A stretch of 64,000 nucleotides of DNA, from positions 2,497,908-2,561,907 of the forward strand of contig CM036256.1 in assembly GCA_020698575.1 (NCBI GenBank), given 5' to 3'. A program made the translations under genes and the position numbers. The stretch comes from Bostrychus sinensis. Lineage: Eukaryota > Chordata > Actinopteri > Gobiiformes > Eleotridae. Numbering within the stretch: position 1 is the stretch's first letter; each line of letters starts with the position of its first letter. Below the pieces are notes generated by a model that saw nothing but the letters and a program-made list of their open reading frames with translations, was not told where the DNA came from and did not search any database. Below, piece after piece: positions 56,901-64,000 of this stretch.

Positions 56901-57640
56901 TTAAAGTTACACTGTGTAAGATTCCCGGTCTTGCGCTTCTAGAGGCCACAGGTGACACTGTACCATCGCAAAACGTAAACACTAGGGCCCCTCCTCCTTC
57001 TGAAACTGTGCGAGCGTGCGTCTATTTCCATCATTGTTTCAACTTTAGTTGACCTGCTGCTACCTTTGGAAGTTTGGACTGGATCTTCTATAGAGTTAGC
57101 GCTAGCGTTAGCTTATCAACAAATATCGCGCAATGGTCGCAGTAAAAACAACTAATAACTGTATGAAAAAGCACGTTCTAAAGAAAAAATAAAGAGGCTA
57201 ATTTACCTGCCCAACAATAAAGAAGCAAAAACGTGATCTGATTTGCAGCCTTCTCTGTCTCTCATCTGACGCCAGCGAGCAAAAGTCTGTCCGATGTTGA
57301 CTCTTGTCTGCGATCTGGTGCGGTCCCTTTCACATTTTCTTTTTCTTGCCTCGTCCGACATTGTCTTCATCTTCTTGTGTCCTTCGGCCCTGACGAACTG
57401 GCGAAAATAACAACGCTAAAAGTAGCTTCCTGGTTATACTGCGCCTCAAGTCGTTCCCTGTCACGTGACTCTTCCTCAACAGCGGAGCGCTCCCGGCCAA
57501 GTTGCGAGGGCGGTTTCTCAGAACAGAAGCCCCGCTCGGAGCAACAGATCCACCTCAGGCTTATAATCGCTCAAAAAATCACAAAAACAAGTCAGTATGC
57601 CCCACATATTTAGGAGAAAAGTTACACAGTGTAACTTTAA
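56901..57640 (-). mobile_element. Family A TTAA-flanked element, copy 4
   Basis: TTAA at 56901 and 57637. Same inverted ends and body as the other copies, with scattered substitutions (for example CGCTTCTAGAGGCC near 56934). Its coding strand is minus, as for pard3. Confidence 0.87.
57203..57370 (-). CDS. 55-codon frame of family A, copy 4
   Basis: It is intact and identical in peptide to copies 1 and 2, starting MKTMSDEARKRKC and ending ASLLLGR. The same donor follows. Being sense to pard3 it could in principle splice into the 47-kb exon, but the phases differ (two bases over against phase 0). Confidence 0.5.
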   Translation of the reverse strand: MKTMSDEARKRKCERDRTRSQTRVNIGQTFARWRQMRDREGCKSDHVFASLLLGR

Positions 57641-58264
57641 GTTAGTTTTACTGAAAACAATGGTACAGCTGAGTTATTAACAATTACAAATATATCTTAA
57701 GTTGTTTTTGTTTATATTCATTGTTTTGGTTCTAAAACTGCATCACCGATCGTCCAATCAGAAAAGAGAACATTGTTTTGATTTAGACTGCAGTACCGTT
57801 TATAACCAGTAGGAGTGCGTGCTGCTTACAGGAGCTTTAACAACATGCACAGTGTAATTATCGGGGTTCTGTTCAAAGTTGCAGTGGGTAAAGTGTTGCA
57901 GGCTGCTGTAGAAAATAAATTGGATGCAGTGTTTTCAACTCTGACTCTAAAGATTTTCAGTCACAGCCAAAACAAGTCGTCTGAAAACATTCATTAATCT
58001 TGCGTAGGGATGGGTGATGTTAAGGTTTCAGGCAGTTCTGACTAAACAGGCTACTTCATGTTATCCAATTATTATATCTACAAATCTAAATTAAAAACAA
58101 ACTAATTTTTAAAGCATGTTTGTATAAATATATCTGTGGCCTGTGACTCAGGGAAATTCACAGAGCACTCTTCAGTAAACAATGGGTTTTGGTTCTTTTA
58201 TGGTTTTTGCACATGGGACGCTATTTCTGTCAAAAAGAAATGCGTTTAAAAGTAGAGGGACAGC
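57641..58264. mobile_element. Partial MITE of the TAGGGATGGG family
   Basis: From 58006 TAGGGATGGGTGATGTTAAG and later TCAGGGAAATTCACAGAGC follow the element at 31788-32560 in diverged form; no right end is seen. Bases 57641-58005 show nothing assignable. Confidence 0.5.
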
Positions 58265-58272
58265 CTTATAAC

Positions 58273-60330
58273 CAATGGTGGACAGTAACTAGATACTTTT
58301 ACTCCAGTAGTTTATTTAAGTACATTGTTGTAGGAAAAAAGTATTTCTGAGTACATTTTGTGGAACATACTTTTACTTACATAAAACTTTATTTTGTCTG
58401 AAGAGTTAAAAGTAGTTTTTGTCCTTTGTGCTTTAGTGGGCAGCACATCTGACTGGGATCAGGAGGTTCTTGGTTCAAAAGAAGAAGAGAAAGAAAAACT
58501 GGAGGAAGAAGAACTAGAAGAAGAACTAGAACAAGAAAAAGAAGTAGACAAACTAGAAGAAGAAACAGAAGAAGAACTAGAAGGAAAAAAAAGAACTAGA
58601 AGAAGAACTACAAGAAAAAGAACTAGAAGAAGAAGAAAAAGAACTAGAAGAAAAAGAACTAGAAAAAGAACTAGAAAAAGAACTAGAAGAACTAGAAGAA
58701 AGAACTAGAAGAAGAAAAAGAACTAGAAGAAAAAAAGAACTAGAAGAAGAAAAAGAACGAGAAGAAAAAGAAGAACTAGAAGAAGAAGAAGAAAAAGAAC
58801 TAGAAGAAAAAGAACTAGAAGAACTAGAAGAAAGAACTAGAAGAAGAAGAAAGAACTAGAAGAAAAAAAGAACTAGAAGAAAAAAAGAACTAGAAGAAGT
58901 AAAAGAGGAAAAAGAACTAGACAAACTAGAAGAAATAGAACTAGAAGAAAAAAAGAACTAGAAGAAAAAGAACTAGAAGAACTAGAAGAAAGAACTAGAA
59001 GAAAAAGAACTAGAAGAAAAAAGAACTAGAAGAAGAAAAAGAACGAGAAGAAAAAGAACTAGAAGAAGAAGAAAAAGAACTAGAAGAAAAAGAACTAGAA
59101 AAAGAACTAGAAGAACTAGAAGAAAGAACTAGAAGAAGAAAAAGAACTAGAAGAAAAAAAGAACTAGAAGAAGAAGTAAAAGAGGAAAAAGAACTAGACA
59201 AACTAGAAGAAATAGAACTAGAAGAAAAAGAATTAGAAAAAGAACTAGAAGAAAAAAAAAGAACTAGGAGAAGAAAAAGAACTAGAAGAAAAAGAACTAA
59301 AAGAAGAAAAAGAACGAGAAGAAAAAGAAGAACTAGAAGAAGAAGAAAAAGAACTAGAAGAAAAAGAACTAGAAGAAAAAGAAGAAAAAGAACTAGAAGA
59401 AAAAGAACTAGAACAAGAAGAAAAAGAACTAGAAGAAAGAACTAGAAGAAGAAAAAGAACTAGAAGAAGAAGTAAAAGAGGAAAAAGAACTAGACAAACT
59501 AGAAGAAATAGAACTAGAAGAAAAAAAGAACTAGAAGAAAAAAAGAACTAGAAGAACTAGAAGAAAGAACTAGAAGAAAAAGAACTAGAAGAAAAAAGAA
59601 CTAGAAGAAGAAAAAGAACTAGAAGAAAAAGAACTAGAAGAACTAGAAGAAAGAACTAGAAGAAAAAGAACTAGAAGAAAAAGAAGAACTAGAAGAAGAA
59701 AAAGAACGAGAAGAAAAAGAACTAGAAGAAAAAGAACTAGAAAAAGAACTAGAAGAACTAGAAGAAAGAACTAGAAGAAGAAAAAGAACTAGAAGAAAAA
59801 AAGAACTAGAAGAAGAAGTAAAAGAGGAAAAAGAACTAGACAAACTAGAAGAAATAGAACTAGAAGAAAAAGAATTAGAAAAAGAACTAGAAGAAAAAAA
59901 AAGAACTAGGAGAAGAAAAAGAACTAGAAGAAAAAGAACTAAAAGAAGAAAAAGAACGAGAAGAAAAAGAAGAACTAGAAGAAGAAGAAAAAGAACTAGA
60001 AGAAAAAGAAGAAAAAGAACTAGAAGAAAAAGAACTAGAATAAGAAGAAAAAGAACTAGAAGAACTAGAAGAAAGAACTAGAAGAAGAAAAAGAACTAGA
60101 AGAAAAAGAACTAAAAGAAGAAAAAGAACGAGAAGAAAAAGAAGAACTAGAAGAAGAAGAAAAAGAACTAGAAGAAAAAGAAGAACTAGAATAAGAAGAA
60201 AAAGAACTAGAAGAAAAAGAAGAACTAGAAGAAGAAGAAGAAGAAGTTTTATTGAAGTAACATTTTTAGTAACAGTAAAGTAACAGTACTTTTACTTGAG
60301 TACGGCTGTGGAGTACTTTGTCCATCTCTG
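58273..60330. mobile_element. MITE swollen by an internal purine-rich array
   Basis: The left CAATGGTGGACAGTAACT and, complemented, right CAGAGATGGACAAAGTACT are relatives of a common fish hAT-type end. Flanking octamers CTTATAAC (58265-58272) and CGTAGAAC (60331-60338) match at 6 of 8. Both sides keep TACTTTTACT-type sub-terminal sequence. Nearly all the interior is the array at 58478-60250. Confidence 0.6.
58478..60250 (+). repeat. Purine-rich GAAGAA/GAACTAG array, 1.8 kb
   Basis: Irregular 12-18 bp units of AGAAGAACTAGAAGAAAAAG type are about 90% purine on the plus strand, the rest being the C and T of CTAG. Landmark GTAAAAGAGGAAAAAGAACT recurs near 58899, 59176, 59471 and 59818. Bases around 59000-59340 repeat at about 59640-59990, a duplication near 640 bp. 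Ser/Phe and Arg/Lys-rich frames are artefacts. Confidence 0.95.
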
Positions 60331-60338
60331 CGTAGAAC

Positions 60339-61661
60339 CTTGTATTACTTAGCATCAACAGTACATTTATAATTTTATAGCAGCAGGACGAACTAAAACC
60401 TGGAACTACAGGGAGAGCATGAACTAAAAATCTAAAGCTCATGGAGACTTGTTATTACTGAATAACTCCTCAGTAACTCTTCATCTTTAGAAGCTGCTGC
60501 TGGAGCCCACTTCTTACACCCCGCATCAGCACAGAGGGGTGTTCCTTTCAGTGGGAACTTTGGGAGGAGGCGTCAGCTCGCGCTAATGAGGCCCATACAT
60601 CACATGCTATCAGCGCTAATCACAGCCAGGCCTATATTTAGCCGTTTAGCTCCAATTAGCTTTTTCTTTTTTTTTCTGGGACTGATGAAGGCGGCGAGGG
60701 GGACGTGTACCTACAGCACAAACAGGAACGAGTTTAACGACTGGGTCTGTGCATGAACTGTAGCTAAGGCTACACTTCTGCGCTTACACCTAAAAAAAAC
60801 TTTTTATTCCCAGGATTCTTAATTAAGTTCTGAGCTTTTTGTCGTCTCACGAGTTTGTCCTCACTCATGATTCTTCATAAGTGCTGTCTTTATTTGAACA
60901 AAGATATATTGGACTTCTTTAGACTTCTTTATAAATATTTATTTTTTATGTTTGTTTTTTGTCTCTTTTTTTTGGACGAGGTATGTTTCAAATTAGCGAC
61001 ATTAGGCATTAGTGGCAATTTTTGAGTATGTTGCATTTCTAAAATGTATTATTTTTATTTATTTTTTAGATATAAACACTAATTATGCTTTTGGTTTTAA
61101 GTAAAAATAGATGTCTACAACTCTTATGACATTTAATTACTATATATTTTATGTTAAAATTAAATAAAAAAAAGATAATAAATATAATAATATAAATAAT
61201 TTAATTTAACCCCCCTTGAAACATATTAAACCTAAAATATTTGACAAAATATATCTGCAAAATTATAATATTCATCAGTTTCACATACAATTACCCAACA
61301 AGACACTTGAGCTTGTCTTTAATTAGTTTCAACAGCTGAATATAAAAAGATCACTTTTTTTTTTTATGGAAATAAATTAAGAAATAAATGGTGCTCACGT
61401 ACCTCTAGGGGTCCCCGTACCCCTGGTTGGAAAACACAGTGCAATGTAGACACAGAATATATCGTTTTGTTTTTGTACATAAGAATTTGATAATAAGAAT
61501 CAGAAACTGTATTAAATAAAATAAAAAAGCTTTGAGAAGAGGTTTTATAACTTATGTTTTGAGCGTTCAGCATAAGGATCAGATCTAAAGTGCTGTTTTA
61601 TTTCCATCTCAATCCAATCCAACCTTTTTTGAGCAGTTCACTCCAGGTCATTCTTACTTTC
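60339..61661. other. Candidate conserved block and TE fragment
   Basis: Bases 60510-60720 are unique and include GCGCTAATGAGGCCCATAC, GCTATCAGCGCTAATCACAG and CTCCAATTAGCTTTTTC, a good candidate for a homeodomain-bound enhancer (inference). Bases 61388-61440 (GTACCTCTAGGGGTCCCCGT, then TTGGAAAACACAGTG) are a hAT-type repeat end. Confidence 0.35.
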
Positions 61662-61665
61662 TTCT

Positions 61666-61998
61666 TTTTTTTTTTTTTTTTTTTTTGAAGTTGTTTTCAA
61701 TTTTACACAACAAAAACAAACAAAAGAGACATCTGGGACATTCTGACAGCGATACAACTACATTTGTAATTCTGTGTTGTTCATTATTTTGCTGGTGGCG
61801 TCAAAATTGTCCATTTTTCCCATTTGTCTTGACATTGCACCTTATTCAAGTCGAGTCCTTAATCTATGCGGCAATTTGCAATCTTTTCTTGTAGGTAGGT
61901 CAGGTCTGCACCATTGTTTAGTGATGGCCTTTTTCCAGGCTAGGACATTTTTACATTCAAACACTGTTCTACGGGCTTCACTACTGAATAAAAGTGAA
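61666..61998 (-). mobile_element. L1-like 3' fragment, reverse
   Basis: A T run at 61665-61686 is the complement of a poly(A) tail. On the minus strand a frame near 61895-61970 reads FECKNVLAWKKAITKQW then CRPDLPT, like the C-terminal part of an L1 reverse transcriptase protein. It is 5'-truncated and directly abuts the 31-bp array. Confidence 0.65.
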
Positions 61999-62008
61999 AA
62001 CAGAAATA

Positions 62009-63298
62009 AAAACTCAAACTACAGCGACCTCAGAGGGTCACAACTCAAACTACAGCAGCCTCAGAGGATCACAACTCAAACTACAGCAGCCTCAGAGGGT
62101 CACAACTCAAACTACAGCGGCCTCAGAGGGTCACAACTCAAACTACAGCGACCTCAGAGGGTCACAACTCAAACTACAGCAGCCTCAGAGGATCACAACT
62201 CAAACTACAGCAGCCTCAGAGGGTCACAACTCAAACTACAGCGGCCTCAGAGGGTCACAACTCAAACTACAGCAGCCTCAGAGGGTCACAACTCAAACTA
62301 CAGCGGCCTCAGAGGGTCACAACTCAAACTACAGTGGCCTCAGAGGGTCACAACTCAAACTACAGCAGCCTCAGAGGGTCACAACTCAAACTACAGCGGC
62401 CTCAGAGGGTCACAACTCAAACTACAGTGGCCTCAGAGGGTCACAACTCAAACTACAGCGGCCTCAGAGGGTCACAACTCAAACTACAGCGGCCTCAGAG
62501 GGTCACAACTCAAACTACAGCAGCCTCAGAGGGTCACAACTCAAACTACAGCAGCCTCAGAGGGTCAGAACTCAAACTACAGCGGCCTCAGAGGGTCACA
62601 ACTCAAACTACAGCAGCCTCAGAGGGTCACAACTCAAACTACAGCGGCCTCAGAGGGTCACAACTCAAACTACAGCAGCCTCAGAGGGTCACAACTCAAA
62701 CTACAGCGGCCTCAGAGGGTCACAACTCAAACTACAGCAGCCTCAGAGGGTCACAACTCAAACTACAGCGGCCTCAGAGGGTCACAACTCAAACTACAGT
62801 GGCCTCAGAGGGTCACAACTCAAACTACAGCAGCCTCAGAGGGTCACAACTCAAACTACAGCGGCCTCAGAGGGTCACAACTCAAACTACAGTGGCCTCA
62901 GAGGGTCACAACTCAAACTACAGCGGCCTCAGAGGGTCACAACTCAAACTACAGCAGCCTCAGAGGGTCACAACTCAAACTACAGCAGCCTCAGAGGGTC
63001 AGAACTCAAACTACAGCGGCCTCAGAGGGTCACAACTCAAACTACAGCAGCCTCAGAGGGTCACAACTCAAACTACTGTGGCCTCAGAGGGTCACAACTC
63101 AAACTACAGTGGCCTCAGAGGGTCACAACTCAAACTACAGCGGCCTCAGAGGGTCACAACTCAAACTACAGCGGCCTCAGAGGGTCACAACTCAAACTAC
63201 AGCGGCCTCAGAGGGTCACAACTCAAACTACAGCAGCCTCAGAGGGTCATAACTCAAACTACAGCGGCCTCAGAGGGTCACAACTCAAACTACAGCAG
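62009..63298 (+). repeat. 31-bp minisatellite, array 2 (about 41 units)
   Basis: The 31-bp unit and orientation match 6654-8514, but the variable triplet is CAG, CGG, TGG or CGA; the AAG form that dominates array 1 is absent. A run of about 14 variant units (CGG TGG CAG CGG TGG ... with a GGGTCAGAAC marker at 62570 and 62998) occurs twice, and the first four units repeat as units 5-8. Three forward frames stay open as an artefact. Flanks share nothing with array 1. Confidence 0.97.
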
Positions 63299-63796
63299 GA
63301 CATGTGCAAATGTAAATGAATGTGCGTGTGTGGGTTGTAATGAAGGCCGAGGGAGCGCCTCAGAGTGACAGATATTTAATGAGAAATTATCCTTTGGCTG
63401 ATGCTGTGAGAAAAGCCGGCTGTATTTAAGAGTAATTACTTCTCATATGTGTTTGATTAGAGCAGCTCCAGTCCGGATTAGGAAATATTAGCAGGAAATA
63501 GGAGAGGATGAGAGCTGTGGGATTAACACAGAGACCCCACAGCTGGAGCAGTGTCAGAGGGGCCCCACTGTACACTGTCAATAAAACCGACTACGACTTC
63601 AACACAGAAATAAAAAGTTTCCTTCTCTCTGCAGACTCCCCGACCTCATTTATTAAACTCAGCGACAGCGTGTTTTATAATAGGTCCCGAGTCAGAACAA
63701 GCTCAATAAACCAGGAACAGCGCTTTGTACCAGCTGCTGTGTAATATGAAATGTTTGTTAAGAAAAGTAAAATCCATACTAGCCCTGCACGACAGC
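63299..63796. other. Unique stretch, candidate conserved block
   Basis: Bases 63330-63500 include CAGATATTTAATGAGAAATT, AGTAATTACTTCTCATATG and CCGGATTAGGAAATATTAGC. It is repeat-free. An enhancer is possible but untested. Confidence 0.3.
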
Positions 63797-64000
63797 TTAA
63801 AGGAGAACTTTGCAAATTCTATACCACAATTAAACAGATTCAGAATCAGTATGACGACTAAAGACAGGGTGAATAAAGCCCCTGCAGCGCCCCCTGGTGT
63901 AGCTTAGTGGAAACCAGCCTTGTAAGAATGGGAGGACAAACCCAGTGTCCCTGAGGTCTCAGGTTTGTCCAGAGATGGATTTATTTCTTAGACGTTGGTC
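63797..64000. mobile_element. Family E TTAA element, copy 2, cut by window end
   Basis: It starts TTAAAGGAGAACTTTGCAAA. It follows the copy at 2980-3734 through CGCCCCCTGGTGTAGCTTAG and ACCAGCCTTGTAAGAATGGG. The right half lies outside. Confidence 0.7.

Noticed and set aside
58394..60250. Glu/Lys or Arg/Thr-rich and Ser/Phe-rich frames
   Set aside because: Simple purine-rich array inside a MITE; no stable frame and no splice sites.

Overview
This is non-coding-rich vertebrate DNA, most likely from a teleost fish. The organism call is inference, resting on the coding exons of one gene and on MITE, hAT, Harbinger-like and LINE families of the kind common in ray-finned fish genomes. I found no prokaryotic features, tRNA, rRNA or CRISPR array.
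The one recognisable host gene is a Par-3 polarity scaffold gene (pard3 type) on the minus strand. Five exons have consistent splice sites and reading phase. In transcription order they are 47240-47414, 40350-40534, 38962-39105, 5977-6068 and 2694-2777. They encode the end of the N-terminal domain through the first part of PDZ1. The gene continues out of the window on both sides. Almost all the rest is intron, including one of about 32.9 kb (6069-38961). A possible extra exon at 28181-28265 is weak.
The introns hold two overlapping populations. (1) Minisatellites: two arrays of the same 31-bp unit (6654-8514 and 62009-63298) with a lone copy at 32757; four related 11-bp arrays (22684-24060, 28733-29494, 42666-43606, 52599-55305) with a 12-bp continuation at 29932-30250; a purine-rich GAA/CTAG array inside a MITE (58478-60250); and small 10-bp, 6-bp and trinucleotide arrays. 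Every very long open frame in the window is an artefact of these arrays. (2) Mobile elements, many nested. These include hAT-type MITEs with 8-bp duplications, Harbinger-like MITEs with TTA/TAA duplications, and several families flanked by TTAA. They also include LINE 3' ends, a foldback element and a 27-bp perfect hairpin.
The most interesting object is family A: four full-length copies (about 740 bp, TTAA-flanked) that all keep the same intact 55-codon frame ending on a splice donor. One copy sits in another repeat whose empty site is also in the window, which supports TTAA duplication. Stretches between named features are intron or flanking DNA. Where I see candidate conserved non-coding blocks I say so, but without an alignment these are guesses from base composition.
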